Source of the DNA: a bacterium
GTDB lineage: Bacteria > Planctomycetota > UBA1135 > GCA-002686595
NCBI GenBank assembly: GCA_024226735.1
Contig: JAAELL010000147.1
Location: 1 to 50,247, forward strand
Direction: 5' to 3'
DNA length: 50,247 nucleotides
The notes under the pieces are model-generated. The model saw nothing but the letters and a program-made list of their open reading frames with translations, searched no databases and was not told the DNA's origin. Both the position numbers and the translations under genes were made by a program. This document shows, in pieces, positions 9,660 to 16,839 of the stretch (its first letter is position 1; each line of letters begins with the position of its first letter).

Positions 9660-10252
9660 GCGACGTCCTCCCCCAGGGCCGCCCGCAGCTTACGGACGGC
9701 GTGGAACATGCGCGACTTGACGGTCCCCACGGGAATCTCGAGCGTGTCGGCGATCGACTCGTAGGGCATTTCCTGCAGCACGCCGAGCTCGAAGACGAGC
9801 CTGTGGTGCTCCGGCAGGCGCGCGAGTGCGGCGCGCAGGCGCGCGGCCTCCTCGCGGCGGGCGAGGCCCGATCCCGGCTCTTCCGTCCCGGTCGCCGGAG
9901 CGCGCTCGATCGCGCTGGTGCGGCCCTCGTCGGCCCCCCCGGATGCGACCGGCATGCCCAGACCCTCGGCCTCCGCGCCGCGCTTGCGGACGCGGTCGAT
10001 CCAGCCGTTGCGGGCGACGCGAAAGGCGTACGCCGCGAAGCGGCCGCGTTGGGTGTAGCTCGGGGCGGTGCGGAACAATTTCAGGAAGACCTCTTGGACC
10101 AGATCCTCCGCCTCCGCCCGGGACGCGCCGAGGCGCCCGAAGAAGGCGAGGAATGCAGGCGTCGCGGAGACCACGAAGGCCTCGAAGGGTTCGGGGTCCC
10201 CATCCCGCAGGGCGGCCAGGGGGTCCCGCTCCGAGTCCCAAGTCTCCTTCAA
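9656..10252 (-). CDS. ECF-type RNA polymerase sigma factor
   Basis: A 198-aa sigma-70-family protein. Region 2 is seen in the segment AEDLVQEVFLKLFRTAPSY followed by YAFRVARNGWIDRVRKR, which recognises the -10 element; region 4 is the helix-turn-helix MPYESIADTLEIPVGTVKSR. A Gly/Ala/Glu-rich linker of about 45 residues joins them. The only start that keeps the N-terminus is TTG at 10252, which overlaps the tsaE stop as TTGA and is preceded by a G-rich Shine-Dalgarno-like AGGGGGG. The product probably controls its own operon together with the downstream membrane protein. The signal is unknown. Confidence 0.9.
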   Translation of the reverse strand: MKETWDSERDPLAALRDGDPEPFEAFVVSATPAFLAFFGRLGASRAEAEDLVQEVFLKLFRTAPSYTQRGRFAAYAFRVARNGWIDRVRKRGAEAEGLGMPVASGGADEGRTSAIERAPATGTEEPGSGLARREEAARLRAALARLPEHHRLVFELGVLQEMPYESIADTLEIPVGTVKSRMFHAVRKLRAALGEDVA

Positions 10253-10836
10253 CGCCCCCCCTCAACGGGCCCCGCCGCATCGGGTTCACCGGAATTCGGG
10301 TTGGTCTCCAGGCCCTGAACCCCTCTCAGAGCCTCCAGGAGGCCTTCGACGAGGCCGGTGAGGGGCTCGGCGTCGGATCCCGTGGATTCCTCCTCCACGA
10401 CGGCGAGCTCGATTCCGCGCTCGGTCGGGGAAAGGTGGCTCAGGGTGATCTGGAGCCGCGGGAGGGGCATCCAGGCCTCGACGCGCTCGGCCCACTCGAC
10501 CACGGCTACGCCCGCGGCGTGCAGCCAGTCGTCGCCGCCGTCGAGGAAGAGGGCCTTCTCGCGCCCCTCCATCCAGGCATCGAAGTGGTACAGCGGCAGC
10601 CTGCCCCCCTCATGGGCCTGCATCAGGACGTAGGTCGGGCTCGCGACGGTCTCCTCGATCCCGAGCCCGCGCGCCAGCCCCCGCACGAGGGTCGTCTTGC
10701 CCGCGCCGAGGTCTCCTCCAAGGGCGATGACGGTGCCGGTCGGGACGCGGCGCCCCAGCTCTTCTCCGAACGCCTCGGTCGCCTCGGCCTCGCGCGAGTG
10801 CCAGGCGTGGCGCGCGATCACCCGGTCAGGCGCCAT
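10249..10836 (-). CDS. tsaE: tRNA threonylcarbamoyladenosine biosynthesis ATPase TsaE
   Basis: A 195-aa P-loop protein matching TsaE, which works with TsaB and TsaD to make t6A37 in ANN-decoding tRNAs. The Walker A is GGDLGAGKTTLVRGLARGLG, followed by SPTYVLMQ and LYHFDAW (family SPTF.L...Y......HfDlYR) and VVEWAERVE for the usual W.E. The C-terminal 45 residues are an extra tail of low complexity. Its ATG lies inside the last 11 nt of thiL and its stop overlaps the sigma-factor start, so it sits in the middle of a tightly packed run. thiL-tsaE pairing occurs in other bacteria. Confidence 0.9.
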   Translation of the reverse strand: MAPDRVIARHAWHSREAEATEAFGEELGRRVPTGTVIALGGDLGAGKTTLVRGLARGLGIEETVASPTYVLMQAHEGGRLPLYHFDAWMEGREKALFLDGGDDWLHAAGVAVVEWAERVEAWMPLPRLQITLSHLSPTERGIELAVVEEESTGSDAEPLTGLVEGLLEALRGVQGLETNPNSGEPDAAGPVEGGR

Positions 10837-11725
10837 GACGCCAGCCCCCCTCCCCCGGCGTCCACTGCCGGGACTCGCCGTCCAACTCGAGCACGAGGCC
10901 GGCGCCCGCCTGCACTCGGCCGATGACGGTCAACTCCGAACACTCGCGCGGCGCCTCGTCCAGGACCCGCGCGAGAGCCCGCTGCGGGACGCACGCGATC
11001 AGCTCGTGGTCCTCGCCGTCGTGCAGGGCGTGATCGAGCGCCGAGCGAGGGGTGCCTTCGGCCAGGCGCGCGGCGTCGGCGTGCACGGGAACGCTGTCGA
11101 CCACGAACTGCACGCCCGCGGTACGAGCGAAACGAAAGAGGTCCCATGCGAGCCCGTCGGAGACGTCCATCAGCGCGACGCAGCCCGCGCCGAACAGCCA
11201 GCGGCCCGCTCGCAGGCGCGGCACGATGTCGAGGTGCCGACCGAGGGGACTGCCGCCGACCGGCCCGGTCAGGACGATCGTGTCCCCGGCGCGCGCACGG
11301 TCGCGCGCGGGCGGCGGCACATCCGCCGCGACCGTGCCGAGAGCCGTAACGGAGAGCGCTCGCGGTCCCGGCGCGCACGCGAGGTCGCCTCCGACGAGCT
11401 GGAAGGCGTCCGCCACGCCGCTCAAGGCGTCCTGGATCCAGGACTCGTCGGTCTCGGGCGGCGCGCTCAACGCACACACGAGGCCGAGCGGAGTCGCCGC
11501 CGTCGCGGCCAGGTCGGACAGCGCACGCCCGGCGGCTTTCGCGCCGACGCGTGCGGCCGCCGCGTCGCTCTCGAAGTGCACGCCCTCGATCGTCTGATCG
11601 ACGCACAGCGCCAGGCGCCCCTGCGTTCGCTCGAGCACGGCGGCGTCGTGCATCATGGAGCCGCGCAGGTTGGCGGGCTTTTCGCGACGCGCGAGCCAGC
11701 GGTGCATGCGGTCCTCGCTCCACAT
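10826..11725 (-). CDS. thiL: thiamine-monophosphate kinase
   Basis: A 299-aa ThiL, which phosphorylates thiamine monophosphate to thiamine diphosphate, the last step of cofactor synthesis. Recognisable parts are the metal/ATP segment DDAAVL-like (here MMHDAAVLE), the CVDQTIEGVHF motif (family D.lvEGvHF), LSDLAATAATPLGL, VGGDLACAPG, GTV and the ADP-binding DVSDGLAWDL, then LHDGEDHELIACVP. The ATG at 11725 is the best start, since the open frame upstream belongs to the shadow of the thiE and signal-peptidase-like genes. It lies 14 nt after the signal-peptidase-like gene and overlaps tsaE by 11 nt. Confidence 0.92.
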   Translation of the reverse strand: MWSEDRMHRWLARREKPANLRGSMMHDAAVLERTQGRLALCVDQTIEGVHFESDAAAARVGAKAAGRALSDLAATAATPLGLVCALSAPPETDESWIQDALSGVADAFQLVGGDLACAPGPRALSVTALGTVAADVPPPARDRARAGDTIVLTGPVGGSPLGRHLDIVPRLRAGRWLFGAGCVALMDVSDGLAWDLFRFARTAGVQFVVDSVPVHADAARLAEGTPRSALDHALHDGEDHELIACVPQRALARVLDEAPRECSELTVIGRVQAGAGLVLELDGESRQWTPGEGGWRHGA

Positions 11726-11739
11726 CAGATCGGGCCCAT

Positions 11740-12135
11740 TCAAATGGGAAGGGCCAGGAGGGCACGGCCCGCGACCCGCGCCCGCGGGATCCAATCGAAG
11801 TCGGCCGACGACGCCCCTGGGCAATCGGCGTTGTCGGTCTCGAGCCAGAACGACTCCGTGTCCTCGCGACCCGCGCCCTCGGGGCGCACGCGGGTCACGC
11901 GTCCCAGATGGAGCCGCCCATCGGGCCCGCGCACGAGCAACGCGTCGCCCTCGCCAATTCCGTGCGGACGCGTGTCGACCAGGAGGCGGCTGCCGCTCGC
12001 GAACCGAAGGAGGGGCGAGCAGTTCCCCTCGGGCAGCGACAAGAGGTCGTAGCGCCACCCGAGGTAGCCGAACCCGATGCCCGCGAGCACGAGCGTGCCG
12101 AGGCGCAGCTTGGGCGCCAGGCGCCGCGGATTCAC
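11740..12135 (-). CDS. small S26 signal-peptidase-like membrane protein
   Basis: A 131-aa protein with one N-terminal membrane helix (LRLGTLVLAGIGFGYLGW) and a short beta domain resembling the S26/LexA-type fold: NCSPLLRFASGSRLLVDTR, IGEGDALLVRGPDGRLHLG, VTRV, and a closing DFDWIPRARVAGRALLALP, equivalent to the V..D.IVG.A..... end of signal peptidases. A serine follows the cysteine of NCSP, but the lysine expected in the KRV position is replaced (HLGRVTRV), so catalysis is doubtful. The GTG start overlaps the stop of the thiE-like gene (GTGA). It may be a non-catalytic or altered-specificity relative. Confidence 0.6.
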   Translation of the reverse strand: MNPRRLAPKLRLGTLVLAGIGFGYLGWRYDLLSLPEGNCSPLLRFASGSRLLVDTRPHGIGEGDALLVRGPDGRLHLGRVTRVRPEGAGREDTESFWLETDNADCPGASSADFDWIPRARVAGRALLALPI

Positions 12136-12788
12136 GCCGCCCCTCCGGTCGCCGTGTCCACTGCCGCGACGTATCGCGCGGCCTGGCGCGCGGGGTCCTG
12201 GGAACCGAAGATCCCACCCAGCACCGCGACGCCGCGGGCGCCGGTGCGCAGCACCGGTTCGCAGTCCTCGACGCCGATGCCACCGAGCGCCCACACGGGG
12301 GGCGCGCCGGCAACGAAGTCCGCCAGTTCCGCGACGCCCACCGGAGCGAGCCGGCCGGCCTTCGACGGCGTGTCGTGCACCGGCCCGTGAAACACGTAGT
12401 CCGCGTCCCCCCACGCCTCGGGCGCGTCGCCCGCGTGGCTCGAGAACCCCAGCGCGACCGCGTCGCCGACCACCCGGCGCGCGTCGGGTACCGGCAGGGA
12501 CCGGAAGCCGACGTGGACTCCGTGCGCGCCGCACGCGGAGGCCAGGTGGACCCGATCGTGAACGCCGAGCCAACCGCCGGACACATCGAGGAGACCGGCC
12601 AGCCGCCGCGCCAGCGCGAGCAGCTCGCCGTCGGGCAGCGCGGGCTCGCGCAGCAGGATCCCGCGCAGGCCGGCGCCGAGCGCCGAGCGCGCCGCCTCAG
12701 CGAACGCCGAGGCCGCGCCGCGCTCCCCGCCCGGGAGCAGGTTGCCCGGCGAGAGCGCGAGCAAGGGCGGCGGCCCCACCGGGGTCAT
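12132..12788 (-). CDS. ThiE/TenI-family thiamine phosphate synthase-like protein
   Basis: A 218-aa TIM-barrel protein. Family landmarks are ILLREP for the usual RxK strand, LGVHDRVHLASACGAHGVHVG (normally DR...A...GADGVHlGq), the DYVFHGPVHDTPSKAG segment (family D Y...GP...T.SK), PVWALGGIG and the phosphate-binding GARGVAVLGGIFG. It would join the thiazole and pyrimidine halves of thiamine or act as the TenI relative. The pairing with thiL two genes downstream supports thiamine metabolism. It begins 13 nt after a 17-bp tandem repeat that fills the gap to the helicase-partner gene. ThiE and TenI cannot be told apart by eye. Confidence 0.83.
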   Translation of the reverse strand: MTPVGPPPLLALSPGNLLPGGERGAASAFAEAARSALGAGLRGILLREPALPDGELLALARRLAGLLDVSGGWLGVHDRVHLASACGAHGVHVGFRSLPVPDARRVVGDAVALGFSSHAGDAPEAWGDADYVFHGPVHDTPSKAGRLAPVGVAELADFVAGAPPVWALGGIGVEDCEPVLRTGARGVAVLGGIFGSQDPARQAARYVAAVDTATGGAA

Positions 12789-12800
12789 CTCGCCCTCGGA

Positions 12801-12840
12801 GTCATTCTGGCTTCGCTGTCATTCTGGCTTCGCTGTCATT
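12801..12840. repeat. 17-bp tandem direct repeat at an intercistronic junction
   Basis: The unit GTCATTCTGGCTTCGCT occurs perfectly twice (12801-12817 and 12818-12834), with the first six bases of a third unit to 12840. On the minus strand each unit holds AATGA, and the last partial unit contributes the stop codon of the helicase-partner gene. It lies between that stop and the thiE-like start. Confidence 0.9.
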
Positions 12841-15070
12841 TCAGCTCGATCAGGAAGTCGAGGTCGCGTAGGAGGGAGCGCATCCGCGTGTGGCTCGTGC
12901 CGCTCTTCAGCTGAACGCTGCCGTCGTCGAGGACGCCCTTGATGTAGGGCTTGACGCCGGGGTCGTTCGCGAGACGCGCCAGCTCGTCCGGGTTCTGTCC
13001 AATCACGATCAGGGACTTCTCCAGGAACAGCAACCCGGCCTGCACCGCCCAGTCACGGATCGAGTAAAGGACATTCTGCGGTACGGGAGTCCGCGCGTTC
13101 TCCTCCAGCGTCGCGGTCATACGACTCAGTCCCATCCCTTCGACCAGCCCGCGGTGCACCGACTTGTCCGTGACGCGGAAGTGGCGCAAGTGGCCGTCGC
13201 GCTCGCGGTCGCAGAAGCGGTCGAGGTCGTGGTTCAACGCGGAGTCGTCGCCCGTCGGGAACAGAACGATTTCGAAGTCGGGCGTGACGACCAGACTGCC
13301 GATCCCGGGCGTGTGGACCTCCGGCTCGACCATGCCCAGGAGGCGCGCGCCGATCCGGGTGAGACGCATGGCGACGGGCCTGCCGGACTTGTCGTAGCCG
13401 AGGTCGACGAAGCCCAAGAGGTACAGCCGCTTGCGCACCCAGTTCACCAGGTTCCACGCCATCCGCTGCAGGTCCTCGGAGGCCGCCTGCTGGCTGTGGC
13501 TGGAGCGGGCGGCGAAGTAGTCGTCGACCGCGAGCTCGTCGAGGCTGCAGAGGTAGTTGTTCCGCGCCAGGAACGGCAGGTACATGATGTCGTACCAGAC
13601 GTGTGGCTCGATGCGTTTGACCAGGCGCAGGAAGATCCGGCGCATGCTCGCCTGGTGGTAGTACTCGCCGCCGAGGTCGTGCTCGTCGAGGATGTAATCG
13701 AGCAGCGCCCGCAGCTTCTGGTCCAGTTCCTGCGGCTCCCAGTCGCGGCCCTCGCGCGTCAGCGCGAACGTGCGCTCGCCGGTCGACTCGATGAGGTTCG
13801 CGTGACGGGCGAAGCGGTAGATGAAGCCCAGGACTTCGGCCCGCTCGAGCTCGCGCCCGGGGTTGGGAATCAGGTCCTGCAGGATGCGCTTCTCGGTGGT
13901 CTTGAAGATCTCACCGCGCACAGTGAAGCGCACGTTGTGATCGATGATGAACGCGAGAAAGCGAGACAGGTTCGAGACGAGGTCGACGCCGAGCGAAGCC
14001 TCGTCGTGCGGTGCGTCGGGATCGCCGGGGACCGCGACGCGGCGCAGCCACGCGAGCGACACCTCGTTGAAGGCGATCAGCGTCTCGTCGCCGTGGTTGA
14101 TGCCGTAGCGCCCCAGCTCGAGCCGCTCGACCGTGCCGAGCAGCGACTCCTCGAGGATCTTGCCCCAGCGCCTGCCGTTCCAGTGCGGCAGGTCGGTCTC
14201 CATCCGGTCGAAGAAGCTGCGCGGCAGGATCCCGCCGAACTCGAGCACGACCTTCTCGAAGAGGCGCCGCAGCCCTTCGGGCAGGCGCTCGATACGCGCG
14301 ACCGCCGCGGGCTCGTTCGAGTACATCTTGTACATCTCGCGCACGCGATTGGGCGAGGTGCGCGCCGCCCGCGCCGGATCGTCGTAGAGCCGGTCGAGAT
14401 GGCCGCGCAGCGTGAACGTGTCGAAGATGCCGCGGCGCGCCGCCCGGCGCTGGCGCAGGATCGTGTCCCCGAGGTCGGTCGGCACCGCGAACGAGCGCAT
14501 GCCATTCGCGACAGCGCGTCGCGAGCGTCCCTCGGTCAAGAGGCCGCGCCGGCCGAGCACCGCGAGGCTCGCCTCGAGGTCGTACTGCGACAGGTAGGAG
14601 ATCTCCTTCGCCGCGATGAGGTCGGTGAAGGTGCTCTCGTAGCGCGGCGCGGACAGGATGATGTCGAAGATGCTGCCCATGCGCCGGCCGAGCTCGCCGA
14701 CGCGCGCGATGACGCGATCGGGCTCGGCCATCCACTCGACCACTTCCTCGCGCACCTTGCGCAGGCTCGACGGCACCGTGCTCGACGCGTCACCGGACCA
14801 GAACCGGTAGAGCTCCGAAAGATCGCCCTTCGGCAGGGCCTTGACGATGTCCGCGACCAGGGCTTCGGGTTTGGACGCGCCGAAGCCCGTGGCGCTCTTG
14901 CGCGAGCGGCCACTGGATTTGCCGCGTGTACCGTTTCCGGTGGCTCCAGTGCCCTGGGCCCCTTGGGGCTCTCGGTGGGTTTCTTTTTGAGCCCCCCGGG
15001 GCTGGGACTTTCGTCTCGAGTGACCGTCCCGCCCGTTGGCGGGACCCCGTCCGTTCGATGCAGAACTCAC
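12836..15070 (-). CDS. XPB-helicase partner protein (Helicase_C_3-type domain)
   Basis: A 744-aa protein. The first 65 residues are a charged, disordered-looking Ser/Gly/Arg tail; the middle is helical and winged-helix-like without a known motif; the C-terminal 587-690 segment matches the domain found at the N-terminus of XPB/Ssl2 helicases (SLVVTPDFEIVLFP, then TPVPQNVLYSIRDW at 661-674). The same domain opens the helicase gene directly upstream (VPVPPNVVAEIRDW at its residues 102-115). No helicase or nuclease motif is visible. GTG start at 15070 overlaps the helicase stop (GTGA). Probably a DNA-binding partner or regulator of the XPB-type helicase; the role is inferred. Confidence 0.8.
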   Translation of the reverse strand: MSSASNGRGPANGRDGHSRRKSQPRGAQKETHREPQGAQGTGATGNGTRGKSSGRSRKSATGFGASKPEALVADIVKALPKGDLSELYRFWSGDASSTVPSSLRKVREEVVEWMAEPDRVIARVGELGRRMGSIFDIILSAPRYESTFTDLIAAKEISYLSQYDLEASLAVLGRRGLLTEGRSRRAVANGMRSFAVPTDLGDTILRQRRAARRGIFDTFTLRGHLDRLYDDPARAARTSPNRVREMYKMYSNEPAAVARIERLPEGLRRLFEKVVLEFGGILPRSFFDRMETDLPHWNGRRWGKILEESLLGTVERLELGRYGINHGDETLIAFNEVSLAWLRRVAVPGDPDAPHDEASLGVDLVSNLSRFLAFIIDHNVRFTVRGEIFKTTEKRILQDLIPNPGRELERAEVLGFIYRFARHANLIESTGERTFALTREGRDWEPQELDQKLRALLDYILDEHDLGGEYYHQASMRRIFLRLVKRIEPHVWYDIMYLPFLARNNYLCSLDELAVDDYFAARSSHSQQAASEDLQRMAWNLVNWVRKRLYLLGFVDLGYDKSGRPVAMRLTRIGARLLGMVEPEVHTPGIGSLVVTPDFEIVLFPTGDDSALNHDLDRFCDRERDGHLRHFRVTDKSVHRGLVEGMGLSRMTATLEENARTPVPQNVLYSIRDWAVQAGLLFLEKSLIVIGQNPDELARLANDPGVKPYIKGVLDDGSVQLKSGTSHTRMRSLLRDLDFLIELK

Positions 15071-16839
15071 GTTGCAGCTCCTGGCTCGACGGAGACGCCG
15101 AGGCTGCCTGCCTCGACGATCTCGTAGGTATATCCCTGTTCCGTGAGGAACAGCTGACGCTTCTCCGCGAACTCTTGATCGCGGGATCCTAGCGTCACGA
15201 CGGAGTAGAAGACGGCGACCGAGCCGTCGGACTTCGGCCGCAGGATGCGTCCGAGGCGTTGGGCTTCTTCCTGGCGCGAGCCGAAGGTACCCGACACCTG
15301 AATGGCGACGTTGGCGTCCGGAAGGTCGATCGCGAAGTTACCGACCTTGGACACGATGAGCAGGCGCAGCTCGCCCGTGCGGAACGCGTCGTAGAGCTTT
15401 TGCCGCTCGGGGTTCGGCGTCTTGCCGGTGATCAACGGCGCCCGGAAGTGGCGCGCGAGATGATTGAGTTGGTCGAGGTACTGCCCGATGATCAAGATCC
15501 GCCCCTCGGGGTGGCGCTCGACCAGCCGCTCGAGCGCCGGAATCTTGGCGGGGTTCTCCGACGCGATGCGGAACTTGGCGCGCGCGGCCGCGGACACGTA
15601 CTGACCGCGCAGCTGCGCGTCGAGCGGCACGCGCACTTCCACGCAGCGGGCCGCGGCGATGAAACCCTGTGCCTCCAGCACTTTCCACGGCACGTCGTAG
15701 CGCTTCGGGCCGATCAGGCAGAAGACGTCGTCCTCCTTGCCGTCCTCGCGCACGAGCGTCGCCGTCAGGCCGAGGCGCCGGCGCGCCTGCAGGTCGGCCG
15801 TGACGCGGAAGATCGGCGCCGGCAACAGGTGCACCTCGTCGTAGATCACCAGTCCCCAGTTCTCCTTGCTGAAGATGGTGAAGTGCTCGAAGTCATCGGT
15901 CTTCGTCCGGCGCCACGTCAGCATCTGGTAGGTCGTGATCGTGACCGGGCAGACGACCTTCTGGTCTCCGGTGTACTCGCCGACCTCGTCCTCGGTGAGG
16001 CAGGTCTTGTCGAGGAGCTCCTCGCGCCACTGCCGCACGGCGACGGTGTTGGTCGTGAGGATCAGCGTCTTCGTGCCGATCAGCTCCATCACCCCCATGC
16101 CGACGACCGTCTTGCCGGCGCCGCAGGGCAGCACGACGACGCCGCTTCCGCCGAGAACGCTGCCCCCTGCGTGGAACGCGGCGGCCGCCCCCGATTGATA
16201 CGGGCGCAGGCCGAAGGGCTCTCCACCCCGTGTCGTCTCGCGCAGCTCGATGGAGAGCGGGTCGCCGTCGACGTAGCCGCCGCGGTCATCGACGGGAAAG
16301 CCGATCTTGATCAGCGCTTGCTTGATCGAGCCGCGCTGCAGGCCATCGACCCAGACGCGGCCCGTGTCGTCGACGCTGCAGAGCTTGCGGATCGATTCGT
16401 GCCCGAGGATGTCCTCGAGCGCCGTCCGCTCGTCGGACACGAGCTCGAAATGCTCCCCCGAGCGCTCGATGCGCAGGAGCCCATAGCGCTCCACCCAGTC
16501 ACGGATCTCGGCCACGACGTTGGGCGGAACCGGCACGCAGGACAACTCGTGCAACGTCTCCTCGATCGCCTCGGGCGTGATCCGCAGCGCCGCCGCGTTC
16601 CACACCGAAACGGCCGTGATCCGATACGTGTGCAGGTAGTCGGGGCTCTTCTCGAGCTCGGCGAACACCGCGAGCGCGTCGCGCGCCTCGGCGAAGCGCG
16701 GGTGTTCCTCCGTCATCGGGCGACCGTCGTCGTCCTTCTGCGGCACGCCCTTTCCATCGATCAGCGTGCGCACCGTGTGCAACATCAGCGTGCGGTCGCT
16801 CTGGACGATGAGGGGGTTGTCGGGCAACGGCATCTTCAT
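15067..16839 (-). CDS. XPB/Rad25-type superfamily 2 DNA helicase
   Basis: A 590-aa helicase of the XPB family, 3'-5' DNA translocases of nucleotide excision repair and transcription initiation in eukaryotes and of repair in archaea; bacterial copies exist. An N-terminal domain (9-136) is followed by a damage-recognition-like region, then helicase lobe 1 with PCGAGKT (238-244), DEVH (334-337), GLTAT (357-361) and the XPB-specific RED (364-366), and lobe 2 ending in QEEAQRLGRILRP (motif VI). The ATG at 16839 overlaps the UvrA stop (ATGA); the stop overlaps the partner gene. Intact by all visible motifs. Confidence 0.93.
   Translation of the reverse strand: MKMPLPDNPLIVQSDRTLMLHTVRTLIDGKGVPQKDDDGRPMTEEHPRFAEARDALAVFAELEKSPDYLHTYRITAVSVWNAAALRITPEAIEETLHELSCVPVPPNVVAEIRDWVERYGLLRIERSGEHFELVSDERTALEDILGHESIRKLCSVDDTGRVWVDGLQRGSIKQALIKIGFPVDDRGGYVDGDPLSIELRETTRGGEPFGLRPYQSGAAAAFHAGGSVLGGSGVVVLPCGAGKTVVGMGVMELIGTKTLILTTNTVAVRQWREELLDKTCLTEDEVGEYTGDQKVVCPVTITTYQMLTWRRTKTDDFEHFTIFSKENWGLVIYDEVHLLPAPIFRVTADLQARRRLGLTATLVREDGKEDDVFCLIGPKRYDVPWKVLEAQGFIAAARCVEVRVPLDAQLRGQYVSAAARAKFRIASENPAKIPALERLVERHPEGRILIIGQYLDQLNHLARHFRAPLITGKTPNPERQKLYDAFRTGELRLLIVSKVGNFAIDLPDANVAIQVSGTFGSRQEEAQRLGRILRPKSDGSVAVFYSVVTLGSRDQEFAEKRQLFLTEQGYTYEIVEAGSLGVSVEPGAAT

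Noticed and set aside
12132-12836. Thiamine (TPP) riboswitch before the thiE-like gene
   Set aside because: The 47-nt gap holds only a tandem repeat and lacks the conserved CUGAGA and thi-box elements.
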